A stretch of 64,000 bases of DNA from Daedaleopsis sinensis (GCA_033807695.1 CM066303.1:1860001-1924000), one strand, 5' to 3'; shown: positions 32,091 through 41,835, counted from the first letter of the stretch. Notes: generated by a model from the letters alone, not told the origin. Numbers and translations are program-made.

Positions 32091-35000
32091 ATGTCTTTCT
32101 CAGGCGACGCTTCGAATTCCCACCAGGCCGGCAATCCAAACGCGGATCCCACGACGAGGACCAATCCCTCGTCGCGAAGCACTCCGGCCGGAAGCTTCGC
32201 CACCGCCCCGACAGCTCCCCGGGCCCCGTACGTAACAGACGTACCGGACCAGGAACTGAGCCGGGGCGACAACTCAACATCAACGATTTCGCCGACTCCC
32301 CGAGGAGGACGGACCACCCCGCTGATCCGAGGCGCCCCCGGTGAGTCCCCCGAAATCCATCAACCAAATCCAACCATATCCCCGGCCGCGTTCGCGGCCA
32401 GTGCGTCGCAGATGGAAGCGGCGGCAGCGTCGAGTGATCGACGCCCCGCCCATTCCCCTGCGACGACCGAGGAAAGGCAGAACCGGGTGGCAGAAGTTGT
32501 CACGCAAAGCCAGTTAGCTTTGCGTGAACAAATGTATCTGCGCACCCAACAGCTTACCGAGCATGGCCACGAGTTAAATCAACTTCAAGCCCGCTCCACG
32601 GTAGTGATCCAGGAGTACGCCGATGAGGTACGAGCCGCACACGCCCGTACCAATCGCGCACTCCAGGACAACCAAAACATGATCCGCGATGTCGAGCAGA
32701 CCATCGCGGAGGCGCGACTGCTACTAGGGCTACCTCCACTATCGGAGATAGCCCAGCGCCGCAACATGGAGTTCAAGCCAGGCCCCCCAACTAACAATAC
32801 GGAGCAAGACTCGGCGTCGCACGCGGTAGCCGAGTCTACGAGCTCGCACGCGCGACAGTCTGGCGAGAGTCTTGACGAATACGACGCGCGAATCACGCGC
32901 GCCGTACGACATCAAGGTCGCAACCGGCAGGCCATCCAGCCGAATGTGGACGAGGTGCTCCATGCCGCGAACGCATCGATACCGTCCGAGAACGAATCGT
33001 CGCGCTCAGTAGTCCCGCCGCCCGCGTTTGATGAGTCGAACGTAGATAGATATGCGTATCTACGTCCCACGTACAATGATATATTAAACGAGCAGCACGA
33101 CGCTGCACGTATAATGCGCGACGCGCCTAACGCGCCGCGCGGCGAGAACGCGAATAGGGGGGAACAAAATAATGTCAGGTTTGTTGCCCCCTCCGGCGAG
33201 ACAGACCACTCGCGGCAGCCGGCGGGGTCCATCTCGGATGCACTCCGCCCAGGAGCTGCGAGGTATGGCAATGTCACAATATACACGGCGGGACAGCCGA
33301 TGAGCGTGCTCCAATCGACTGCCCCGCGCGCGGACACCACACCTACGGCGAATCCAAGAGCGCATCTCGACGCGCTCTTGGAGCAGCTTGTCAATAACAT
33401 CAGACACAAAGTAGGCAAGAAACTGGTCATCCCGGAAGGGATGAAGCATCCAAAGATTGAGGTACCATCTAAATATGATGGTGCTAACAACCACCAAGTA
33501 TTTTATACTTGGTTGGATGGAGTACTGGATTGGATGCGAGCATACAATGTATGCGGTCCGGACGCGGACGGATATCGACTGATATACTTGCGCCAGCATC
33601 TGAAAGGAGATGCTGACGACTGGTATGCTCAGGAGATAGACCATCCCGACAACTCGCGCACGCCATCGTTCGAGGAGGCAGTATGCCTCCTGCACGCAAG
33701 GTTCGTGCACTCGAGCACGGCTGCCCGCGCGACGGAGGAGTTCATAAAGTGCGCATATCGCTCTCAGAATGGAGTGGAGCGATATGCAGCGGACTTACGC
33801 CGCCGCGCGCGCGAGATGATCGAGCATCCAACGGAATATGAAATGAAACGGAAGCTATTCAACGGGCTGCCTGATAACATCCGACGTAACCTCAGCATTA
33901 ATCGAGGGATTACTGCTGAGTATAATCGTTGGGATACAATCGTGGAGAACGCTCGTCAACTCGAGGAGGCATATGCGGGCGCGGACGCGATTGGTCATCG
34001 CAACGCACCCACATATGTCCGCCCAACGACGAGCGCGAACCAGACAAGCCAGCACCGTCGAGACCGCGAAACGGGACGCAATCGGCACTCCCGCGAGCGA
34101 CCGCGATCGCAATCGCGCGACCGCGGCCGTCGCGAGGAACCACGCGAATCGAGCTCGCGCACACCGACTGCAAAGACGCCTTACCGTCCTCCTACCCCCG
34201 GAGCAAAACCGCGTGATAACGCGTGTTTCGCCTGTGGCCAAGTGGGGCATTTCCGCGGTGACCCGTCATGCCCAAAAGCATCGCAGGGACCCGCGAATGC
34301 CCGTCCTCGACCCCGTTTCCACTCGCAACGAGTAGAAGACGGCGAGGAATCCGAACTGGGACCCGGCCCCGAGCAATGGGGCGGATCCCAGTACGAGAGT
34401 GATCATGGCTCACAGGGCGAGCCAGAGGAGGAGGAAAACGGAGAGGACGATGCAAGCTCGGAAGTAGTACGGGCGCAATCAATGCGAATCATTGATTGCG
34501 ACTCGGAAACCGAGCCAGAAGAACCATACGTCCGTGTTTGCGCAATGCGTACGGAGCCCGGTGCAAAGGAGCGTGTGTATGCCATGAAGGCACACACGCC
34601 CCCGCAGGCCCCGAGAGAGCATTCGGCAACAGTACGGCGTAGGTCTACCACACCACTCATGGTACAACCCAACCGAAGCGCGAAAGAGACGGCGACGTTG
34701 TGCGCACTAGTCGACGTGAACGGGATCATGGCGTACACCCTGTTTGATACAGGGAGTACGACTGATTCGATCACGCCGGAGTTTGCACATATATGCCGTG
34801 CTCCAAAAATAATACTGGAGCAACAAGTCACTCTACAACTTGGATGCTCCGGTAGCCGATCGAAGATCAGCTATGGCACTAGAATACCGGTAAAGCTGGG
34901 GCCAGTGGACGATATCGTATACTTCGACCAAGTTAACCTTGATCGATACGACTGCGTCATTGGCACACCATTCATGGCAAAGTATGGAGTAGTGCTCGAT

Positions 35001-35105
35001 GTGCAGAGGCGGAACATTATAGTGAACGGCACTATAATCCCCGCCTTCAGCCATGAGCAGGACTCGGAGTACCGAAGCAACAGAAAGCGTGAAAGAAGTC
35101 CCTGA
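32091..35105 (+). CDS. Element B Gag-protease, 1004 aa
   Basis: Starts at the first ATG after the LTR, 37 nt downstream. The N-terminal third is Ser/Pro/Arg-rich and disordered-looking with a helical stretch around residues 135-220. The Gag (capsid-like) domain spans about 440-620 (motifs YDG, FYTWLDGVLDW, LKGDADDWYAQE). A zinc knuckle follows at about 710 (CFACGQVGHFRGDPSC, with six rather than four residues before the last Cys). An acidic linker leads to an aspartic protease with DTG near 886 and a VIGTPF motif. It packages element RNA and matures the polyprotein. The ORF ends in TGA, but the same frame continues open into pol. Confidence 0.9.
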   Translation: MSFSGDASNSHQAGNPNADPTTRTNPSSRSTPAGSFATAPTAPRAPYVTDVPDQELSRGDNSTSTISPTPRGGRTTPLIRGAPGESPEIHQPNPTISPAAFAASASQMEAAAASSDRRPAHSPATTEERQNRVAEVVTQSQLALREQMYLRTQQLTEHGHELNQLQARSTVVIQEYADEVRAAHARTNRALQDNQNMIRDVEQTIAEARLLLGLPPLSEIAQRRNMEFKPGPPTNNTEQDSASHAVAESTSSHARQSGESLDEYDARITRAVRHQGRNRQAIQPNVDEVLHAANASIPSENESSRSVVPPPAFDESNVDRYAYLRPTYNDILNEQHDAARIMRDAPNAPRGENANRGEQNNVRFVAPSGETDHSRQPAGSISDALRPGAARYGNVTIYTAGQPMSVLQSTAPRADTTPTANPRAHLDALLEQLVNNIRHKVGKKLVIPEGMKHPKIEVPSKYDGANNHQVFYTWLDGVLDWMRAYNVCGPDADGYRLIYLRQHLKGDADDWYAQEIDHPDNSRTPSFEEAVCLLHARFVHSSTAARATEEFIKCAYRSQNGVERYAADLRRRAREMIEHPTEYEMKRKLFNGLPDNIRRNLSINRGITAEYNRWDTIVENARQLEEAYAGADAIGHRNAPTYVRPTTSANQTSQHRRDRETGRNRHSRERPRSQSRDRGRREEPRESSSRTPTAKTPYRPPTPGAKPRDNACFACGQVGHFRGDPSCPKASQGPANARPRPRFHSQRVEDGEESELGPGPEQWGGSQYESDHGSQGEPEEEENGEDDASSEVVRAQSMRIIDCDSETEPEEPYVRVCAMRTEPGAKERVYAMKAHTPPQAPREHSATVRRRSTTPLMVQPNRSAKETATLCALVDVNGIMAYTLFDTGSTTDSITPEFAHICRAPKIILEQQVTLQLGCSGSRSKISYGTRIPVKLGPVDDIVYFDQVNLDRYDCVIGTPFMAKYGVVLDVQRRNIIVNGTIIPAFSHEQDSEYRSNRKRERSP

Positions 35106-35154
35106 CTCGCACACCCTCGCCGTGGTATTTCCAAAAGAAGTACCACGGTCGAGG
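35103..35154 (+). promoter_or_regulatory. UGA readthrough signal with bulged stem, gag-pro/pol of element B
   Basis: TGA (35103-35105) is followed by CTC. After a 9-nt spacer a 13-bp Watson-Crick stem forms between 35115-35127 and 35141-35154, with one bulged T at 35149 and a 13-nt loop. The frame after TGA is open from 35106 through pol. An in-frame leaky stop with a structure about 8 nt downstream is how gammaretroviruses make Gag-Pol. Here the structure is seen and the function inferred. Confidence 0.65.
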
Positions 35155-38100
35155 AAGTTGAAGATCAGGACCTACGAGCGCAACGTGCTAAACCCACGTT
35201 ACGCCATGATCATCCGTCAATATTTATCCCCTCGGACGAGGAGGATAAATATGAGAAAAAGAAGGCATCGGCAGACCGTAAAACTAAGAAGAAAAACAAA
35301 GTAAGTATCGTTGAAGAGGAAGATGAGGACATCAAGCGACAACGAGATGTTCCTCACCTTCCTCCACATCATCCTTCCATATTCATGCCGACGGATGAGG
35401 AAGACAAGGAGCCTTCCTCACCCCGTATGAAAAAGAAACCAAGAAAAACAACGCACCGCTACAAGTCGGCGCAAAAGGGTCGACCAGGTAAAGAGCAGGA
35501 GACGGACTCACCACCGTCTCCCTCTGAACCCCGATCAACCCAAGCTGAGCCTTCAAATACGAGTGCGAATACCACTAAACCGAGGATCGTGCATATACGA
35601 TACCCGGACAGTGAGCACGCTACACTATCCCGGATGGAGCCACGTATCAATACACGGGACTCTCGCAACCCGACGCCTCCGCTGAAGTATCGCGATACTG
35701 TCAGTCGGAAGTCGAGCGAGAACGTTCGCAGGGATCGGTTTGGACGAGAGGATCCGTACGGAATCAATGACGCCATGGAGGATGAGATAGTTAATCAACT
35801 GTCTCAGCCCCAGCTAAAAGAAGAAGAACTGCCTCATATACGGAAGAAGTGGATAGAGGAGGTATCCGATTTACTCGGAGACATCCCCCTAGTACTTCCT
35901 CCGTGGCGAGAAGTCAATCACCGAATACCGCTTGTTGACGATAACAAGCGGTATAACTACCATCATCCTCGATGCCCGGATGCGCTCAAGGGCGCCCTCC
36001 GGGAAAAGATGGATAAATACATCAATGCGCAATGGTGGGAAATGAAACCCGCCACGCAAGCCGCACCGTTGCTTTGCATTCCCAAAAAGAATGGAAAGCT
36101 ACGTACGGTGGTCGATGCGCGACAACGGAACGATAACACGTTGAAAGACGTCACACCGTTCCCAGATCAGGACAACATTCGATACGATGTCGCACGTGCA
36201 AAATATCGCACAAAGATCGATATGTCCGACGCGTACGAGCAGATCCGGATAGAGGCAGAGGACGTCTGGAAGACGGCGTTCTCTACCATCTACGGAACTG
36301 CCATTTCACACGTCATGCAGCAAGGCGACTGCAATGCTCCCAGTACGTTCCAACGACTCATGACATGGATATTCCGAGAATACATCGGAATATTCGTGCA
36401 CATATATCTTGATGACATATTCGTGTTCTCGGAAACTATGGAGGAACACGAGAGTCACTTGACCCTCGTGTTCCAGCGTCTCCGAGAGCAGCGAATGTAC
36501 CTCAGCAAATCCAAACTAGACCTATACTCCGAGAGCATGGACTGTCTCGGCCATCTAATAGATGACAAGGGACTCCACGCTGACTCGGACAAGATGGCTC
36601 GCATCCGCGACTGGAGGCCCATGAGATCGTTGAACGAAGTTCAACGATTTCTCGGACTCGTACAGTATCTGGCCCATTTCTTGCCCGACGTATCTGCATA
36701 TACGTCGCCGCTCGAATCTATATGCCGGAACGGGCAACCTTTCCACTGGAGGCCGATTCATCAAGCGTGCTTGAATCGAATCAAGGCTCTGGCGTGCAAG
36801 GTGCCCATACTAAAGCCCATAGATCCCAAATCGGACGAACCGATTTGGGTGATCACGGACGCTTCAGTATATGGGGTCGGAGCCGTCTATGGACAAGGAC
36901 CCGACTGGCGAACGTGTCGCCCAGCCGGGTTCATGTCCAAGAAATTCTCATCAGCGCAACGATCATATCACACCTATGAGCAGGAAGCACTGGGTGTGAT
37001 TGAGGCGTTGATGAAATGGGAAGACCGGCTGATTGGCCGCAAGTTCTTCATCGCGACTGACCATGAGGCTCTCACGAAGCTGAAGACAGCCTCGAGAGAG
37101 ACCAAAAGTGGCCGGATCATACGATGGACCGAGTTCTTGGATCGATTCGACGCGCAGGTAGTGCACGTCGAAGGCGAGCAGAACAAGGTCGCGGACTGTC
37201 TGTCGCGGTACTACGAAAACGATGGGGCAGACGATTTCCATCCAGTCGAGGAGTACGTCAACGCAGACGTCCGCCTCAACCCGGAATTAGACGATCTGCC
37301 CGAAGCGCGGAGAAAGGAATTGACTGCAGACGTGGAGGTTCGAGCTATGTCGCTTCGCCCGCCACGTCCCCGTAAGGTCGATCCAAATAATGCCGCCGAG
37401 TGGCCCGTGAAACGGACTCGGAAGCCGCGCGACAAGGTCGAACCGCGTGAAGTGGAGGCGGCGGAGATGCACGACGCTGTCAGCGCCGTGACACTCCGCC
37501 ACATTCCTACCGATACTGCGACGCTGAAGCAGCGCTACGAGCTATCGGAAGTCACGGTAAAAGACGCCATGCAGGATGGACCTCCACTCGTCACCGCGCT
37601 CCGGACCAACGACGAATTGATGAAATCAATTCGCGCTGGTTACGGAGCGGATGCACTGTTCAAGAAGGTAGTAGAAAAACCTTCTGCATACCCGAACTTC
37701 ACGGTCGAGGACGAACTACTATACGTCCGTACTCGACTGGGGTTCCAATGCCTGTGCATACCTCGAACGAAGCTCAAGGGTCGGCGACGATTGAACGAGA
37801 TCGTCATCGACGCTGGGCATCGCACAATTGGGCACCTGGGACCTAGGAAGACCATCGAATATTTGCGTCGATGGGTATGGTGGCCCAGAATGTCAGTTGA
37901 AATCCAACAGTTCTGCGCTACATGCGAGACCTGCCAGATGTCAAAGACGAGCCCACAACCGCCCGCGGGATGGCTGCACTCGATGCCAATTCCACTGTTC
38001 CCGTGGCAGTCAGCGGGAATGGACTTCTTGGGCCCATTCCCCGACGCCAACGGGTACAACTACATATGGGTGGTACTGTGTAGACTGACCAGCATGGTAC

Positions 38101-39143
38101 ATCTGATACCATGCCGCGTCACAGACACGGCTACGGACCTAGCGTACATATACATCCGCGAAGTCATACGACTTCACGGAGTACCCGAAACAATCGTATC
38201 GGATCGTGACTCTAAGTTCACGTCGCGATTTTGGCAAGAGGTACAACGTCTACTAGGAACGCAGTTGCTCATGTCAACTGCGTTCCACCCGCAGACGGAC
38301 GGAGCGTCAGAGCGTGCTATCAGAAACGTAGGACAGATCCTACGTTCAATAGTACACCCAGACCAGTCCGACTGGCAGGAGAAGCTCCCGCTAGTCGAAT
38401 TCGCTATAAATTCAAGTGTCAGCTCATCTACGGGGTACGCACCTTTCGAACTAATATACGGATATATGCCCAAGATGTCGTCATTCCCGACGATATCTAG
38501 GGCTCTACCCGGAGCCAAAGCGTTTGCAGAGCGCGCCCGACTGAACCTGGAGCAGGCGCACGACGCGATCATCGAGAGTCGCGTCGTGGCGGCCCACCAG
38601 GCTAACCGGCGGCGTGCGGCGGACCCTCCCCACTACAACGTTGGGGACTTAGTGTACTTATCCACTAAGAACCTGGCGTTGCCAAAGGGCAGGGCACGCA
38701 AACTAGCCCCAAAGTACATTGGACCTTTCGAGATAAAGTCAGCGCATAATGATACATCTCATTATACGCTCGAATTACCGGAAGAGCTAAAGAAGCGACG
38801 AGTGCATCCATCGTTCCACTCGTCACTTCTGAAGCCCCATAATGCGAACGATGACGAACTATTCCCCGCTCGGGAAACCAAGAAGTTTTACGACTTCGGT
38901 ATGCCCGACGATTTGGAGTGGCAGGTGGACGAGATAGTGGGACATCGATGGCAAGGAAATGCCATCGAGCTCCTCGTACACTGGACAGTAGGCGAGCACA
39001 CTTGGGAACCTGCGCACGAATGCGAGGATCTCAAGGCACTCGACGACTATCTAGCCGTACTCGGCGTAAGGGACTTGGCGCAGTTGCCGCGTAGGGAGCG
39101 CGATGCGCCCTCTACGAGTGCAAATGGTCCAAGGCGAGAATAG
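35106..39143 (+). CDS. Element B Pol: RT, RNase H, integrase, chromodomain
   Basis: The frame is open from the codon after the gag-pro TGA; the first ATG is 35385 (1252 aa from there, used for numbering). RT has the first catalytic Asp in KIDMSDAYEQI (about 279) and YLDD at 341-344. RNase H begins around WVITDAS and includes YEQEALG and ATDHEAL. Integrase has the HHCC zinc domain (GHRTIGHLG, CATCETC) and a catalytic core with MDFLGPF, IVSDRD and a Glu in ASERAIRN. The C-terminal chromodomain (WQVDEIVGHR, LLVHWTVGEHTWEP) places it among chromoviruses, where this domain targets integration to modified chromatin. It ends in TAG, then stays open into the third ORF. Confidence 0.93.
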   Translation, partial: LAHPRRGISKRSTTVEEVEDQDLRAQRAKPTLRHDHPSIFIPSDEEDKYEKKKASADRKTKKKNKVSIVEEEDEDIKRQRDVPHLPPHHPSIFMPTDEEDKEPSSPRMKKKPRKTTHRYKSAQKGRPGKEQETDSPPSPSEPRSTQAEPSNTSANTTKPRIVHIRYPDSEHATLSRMEPRINTRDSRNPTPPLKYRDTVSRKSSENVRRDRFGREDPYGINDAMEDEIVNQLSQPQLKEEELPHIRKKWIEEVSDLLGDIPLVLPPWREVNHRIPLVDDNKRYNYHHPRCPDALKGALREKMDKYINAQWWEMKPATQAAPLLCIPKKNGKLRTVVDARQRNDNTLKDVTPFPDQDNIRYDVARAKYRTKIDMSDAYEQIRIEAEDVWKTAFSTIYGTAISHVMQQGDCNAPSTFQRLMTWIFREYIGIFVHIYLDDIFVFSETMEEHESHLTLVFQRLREQRMYLSKSKLDLYSESMDCLGHLIDDKGLHADSDKMARIRDWRPMRSLNEVQRFLGLVQYLAHFLPDVSAYTSPLESICRNGQPFHWRPIHQACLNRIKALACKVPILKPIDPKSDEPIWVITDASVYGVGAVYGQGPDWRTCRPAGFMSKKFSSAQRSYHTYEQEALGVIEALMKWEDRLIGRKFFIATDHEALTKLKTASRETKSGRIIRWTEFLDRFDAQVVHVEGEQNKVADCLSRYYENDGADDFHPVEEYVNADVRLNPELDDLPEARRKELTADVEVRAMSLRPPRPRKVDPNNAAEWPVKRTRKPRDKVEPREVEAAEMHDAVSAVTLRHIPTDTATLKQRYELSEVTVKDAMQDGPPLVTALRTNDELMKSIRAGYGADALFKKVVEKPSAYPNFTVEDELLYVRTRLGFQCLCIPRTKLKGRRRLNEIVIDAGHRTIGHLGPRKTIEYLRRWVWWPRMSVEIQQFCATCETCQMSKTSPQPPAGWLHSMPIPLFPWQSAGMDFLGPFPDANGYNYIWVVLCRLTSMVHLIPCRVTDTATDLAYIYIREVIRLHGVPETIVSDRDSKFTSRFWQEVQRLLGTQLLMSTAFHPQTDGASERAIRNVGQILRSIVHPDQSDWQEKLPLVEFAINSSVSSSTGYAPFELIYGYMPKMSSFPTISRALPGAKAFAERARLNLEQAHDAIIESRVVAAHQANRRRAADPPHYNVGDLVYLSTKNLALPKGRARKLAPKYIGPFEIKSAHNDTSHYTLELPEELKKRRVHPSFHSSLLKPHNANDDELFPARETKKFYDFGMPDDLEWQVDEIVGHRWQGNAIELLVHWTVGEHTWEPAHECEDLKALDDYLAVLGVRDLAQLPRRERDAPSTSANGPRRE

Positions 39144-39180
39144 CAATCAGGCCGCGCGCGTGTAATGACGCGTCGCGGCC
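39141..39180 (+). promoter_or_regulatory. UAG-CARYYA readthrough signal with bulged stem, pol/ORF3 of element B
   Basis: TAG (39141-39143) is followed by CAATCA, matching CAR-YYA, the context of the tobamovirus readthrough stop and of the pol-env stop in the soybean element SIRE1. The hexamer is followed directly by a 12-bp stem, 39150-39161 with 39168-39180, with one bulged T at 39173 and a 6-nt loop. Seven sense codons link the stop to the ATG of the third ORF in the same frame. Confidence 0.7.
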
Positions 39181-41717
39181 ACGTGACTGGAATTGAGGCT
39201 CCGCCCCAATTCCACATGCGTGGGATAGCGCCAGCTCAGGACGCTGGCGGACTTCGAATCATTTTCCTGCATCTCTTCTTCTCGACTATCGCCTACTCCC
39301 ACCCACCCGACCCGATGAACTCCCACAACGCCCCAACCGCCGGCTCGCCGACAACAAGATCCACCGCCGGAGACTCGTGGGGCGCTGCGCCCACCAATAC
39401 GTGGGGTGAGCCGTCCTCTCACGGTGGCTGGGGACCGCCGCCGCCACAGGACCCGAGTAGCGTGTCCAGAAGGGGAGGATCGGTGGCGGAAGCCCCCCCG
39501 CTTCCGCCGACCGTCCATGCCCCCCCGGCACCTCAACAACAACTCCCCCCGATCCCGCAATACTACCCGGGGCCGATGTACGGGCAACAGCCCATGTACA
39601 TCGGCGCCCAGGGGTACCCAGTCCCACAAATGATGACTGCAGCCGCCACCCCGGAGGACCCATGGCGCATTGCATACAATGCGTCATGCAAGACCGTCGA
39701 GGCGCTGCAGGCGCGCATCAACGATCTTGCAAAACGGAACGACGAGGTCGAGGCCGAGCTTCGCGAGACGCGGCAACGAGAACACTCGTTGCGCGAACGC
39801 GAGGCTGAGGTCGCGAGGCGTGAGGCCGACTTGCAGCAACGTCAGTTGCAACTTGTCGGCCCGCCGCCCCGCAATCGCGACCTTCGCGCGTCGTCGCACG
39901 CACCGCCAAGGAGGTCCGACTCGGGATGGCCGCAGCGTCAGTTCGTGGCGCCCGCCACCGCCCAGCCGGCCGGCCCCTCGTCGTCAACTTCCACCGGCCC
40001 CTCCTCCGCAACCCAGAACTTCGGGCCCGCTGCTCCGCCCAACCAGACGGTCGAGACTACTGTCCCGATCGTCCAGCTGGCGGACCAGGACACCCCGATG
40101 ACGATCGCCGAGAACGCCCCGGCCGAATCGTCATCCGGGATCATCCCATTAAAGCGCGCCAACGAGGATGGGAACGCTATGGCAGTCGTGCCCGCGCCCG
40201 CGATCGACAACGCGCAGCTCCAGCGCGACGATTTGGGCCAGCGTATTCCCAACGCGCTCATCTCGTCGCACGCTGTTGGCCCAGGGCCTGACCCTTCAGT
40301 CGAGGGCCAGCCCTGGTCCAAGTGGTATATATGGTGGCGCGGCTCGAACGTGGGCGAGCAGATCGACAAAGTGCTCGACACCACTCCCTCCGCGAACGAG
40401 CATGGGCCAGTCCCATTCGAGATCCCGGAGTGGGCAGAGAACGAGTGCACGACGGAGGGCGAGGAAGAGGAGGACAAGCGTGTTCGTCGATCGGCTCGCC
40501 GACCGAAGAGCACTCCTCCTCCCAACCCCCCCAAATTCGGGCAGCTGCCGTGTGGTCCTTGGGAGGGAGTGAAGATTGTGACGCTCCACCAAGCGCACAA
40601 CCTTCGCTGCCTCGCCATCAACGAGAAGAACGTCGAGGCCATGCGCTTTTATACGCGCTTGACGCACGTCGCGCACGAGCCCACTGCGCGCCGAAATGAG
40701 GGGCTTCGCTACCTCATTTCGGCGTACCCGCACGACCAGAAGTACATCGCGCCTTTCAAAGCGCAGGCACTCGAAAATGTCCCTCCCGTTCCCGGACCAT
40801 CCTCATCATCATCATCCCTTCCTGCTCCCGTCGCCCCTGCCGAGCCGCAGATCCCCGCGCTCCGCGTCATCCCCTACGAGACCGATACCGCCCAGCAGTG
40901 GCTCACGCGCTCGAGATCGGGCCGTGACCGGTTCATCTCGAGCCTTGGGTCCACCGGCGAGGTGATCCGTCACTTCGCGGCGAAGCCAACCGCGGAATGG
41001 CCGCTTGGGATGCGCACGCGCGAGAACCTTGTTCCGGCTCCCCCGACGGTCCTCGCGATGCCGCAGGCCGCCGACGTCGTGGCTGAGACGTTTCTCTCCA
41101 CGATCCTGCCATTCGTGCCGCCCGGTGTCGTCGAGCGGTACGAGGAGTCCTCATTCTTCCGCGGCGCTATCGAGCTCCTCTCCATCGACGGCGTGTACGA
41201 GTGGATCGTACAGCAAGGGCAGTACGACATGCTGCTAGTGGAGATGACCCCGGCGCCCTACCCCTACGACTGCCGAGGCCTCTGCTACCACCACATCGCG
41301 GCCTGGATAGCGGCGCATTCGGCACCCTCGCTCGGCGAGCTCACCGCGGCCCTCCACTCCTACGCGCGCCAGACCCGTTGCCGTCTCGAGGACCTCCCTA
41401 TCGGCACTACCCGCTTCCCCTCCGTGCCCCGCGACACCCTCGACATCTGCCACGAGTCGTACGCGTCTCGCATACCACTGCGCGAGCATGCATTCGCCCG
41501 CGCGGAACGCGACTACAACACCCCGCCGGCTGAGGACATCATAATGGGAGAAGCGCCCGCGCGAATCGCGCCGCCGCCCACTACCCCTTCCTCCTCCTCA
41601 TCCGCCGCTCGCGCCGCCGCTTCCGCCGCCGCACCCTCGTCGTCCGCACCCGCCGCCGCCATCGCACCGTCCGCCGCTGCCGCTCCCACTTCCGCTCCCG
41701 CTCCCTCCACGGACTAG
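39165..41717 (+). CDS. Third ORF (env position) of element B, 850 codons, unknown function
   Basis: Same frame as pol. If made by readthrough it would be a C-terminal extension of the integrase-chromodomain; if started independently, the ATG at 39315 (800 aa) is the likelier start because 39165 sits in the stem loop. Layout: Pro/Gln-rich N-terminus, charged coiled coil at about 175-235, linker, and two aromatic-rich regions. The second contains EWPLGMRTRENL and YDCRGLCYHHIAAW. A low-complexity Ala/Ser/Pro tail ends it. No signal peptide or transmembrane anchor is seen, which argues against a classical Env. Possible roles are an accessory structural protein or a targeting partner of integrase; neither is shown. 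Confidence 0.8.
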   Translation: MTRRGHVTGIEAPPQFHMRGIAPAQDAGGLRIIFLHLFFSTIAYSHPPDPMNSHNAPTAGSPTTRSTAGDSWGAAPTNTWGEPSSHGGWGPPPPQDPSSVSRRGGSVAEAPPLPPTVHAPPAPQQQLPPIPQYYPGPMYGQQPMYIGAQGYPVPQMMTAAATPEDPWRIAYNASCKTVEALQARINDLAKRNDEVEAELRETRQREHSLREREAEVARREADLQQRQLQLVGPPPRNRDLRASSHAPPRRSDSGWPQRQFVAPATAQPAGPSSSTSTGPSSATQNFGPAAPPNQTVETTVPIVQLADQDTPMTIAENAPAESSSGIIPLKRANEDGNAMAVVPAPAIDNAQLQRDDLGQRIPNALISSHAVGPGPDPSVEGQPWSKWYIWWRGSNVGEQIDKVLDTTPSANEHGPVPFEIPEWAENECTTEGEEEEDKRVRRSARRPKSTPPPNPPKFGQLPCGPWEGVKIVTLHQAHNLRCLAINEKNVEAMRFYTRLTHVAHEPTARRNEGLRYLISAYPHDQKYIAPFKAQALENVPPVPGPSSSSSSLPAPVAPAEPQIPALRVIPYETDTAQQWLTRSRSGRDRFISSLGSTGEVIRHFAAKPTAEWPLGMRTRENLVPAPPTVLAMPQAADVVAETFLSTILPFVPPGVVERYEESSFFRGAIELLSIDGVYEWIVQQGQYDMLLVEMTPAPYPYDCRGLCYHHIAAWIAAHSAPSLGELTAALHSYARQTRCRLEDLPIGTTRFPSVPRDTLDICHESYASRIPLREHAFARAERDYNTPPAEDIIMGEAPARIAPPPTTPSSSSSAARAAASAAAPSSSAPAAAIAPSAAAAPTSAPAPSTD

Positions 41718-41822
41718 TTCCCCGGTTACGTTCGTTACCATCTTCCTTCGCACGCGCATCCTGCGCGATCCACTCATTCTATTTCTATTGGTTTACGTAT
41801 ATGTTACGACCGCTGCTCGGTC

Positions 41823-41835
41823 GAGAGGGGGAGGA
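41823..41835 (+). other. Polypurine tract of element B
   Basis: GAGAGGGGGAGGA immediately upstream of the 3' LTR, the plus-strand primer site. Confidence 0.8.
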
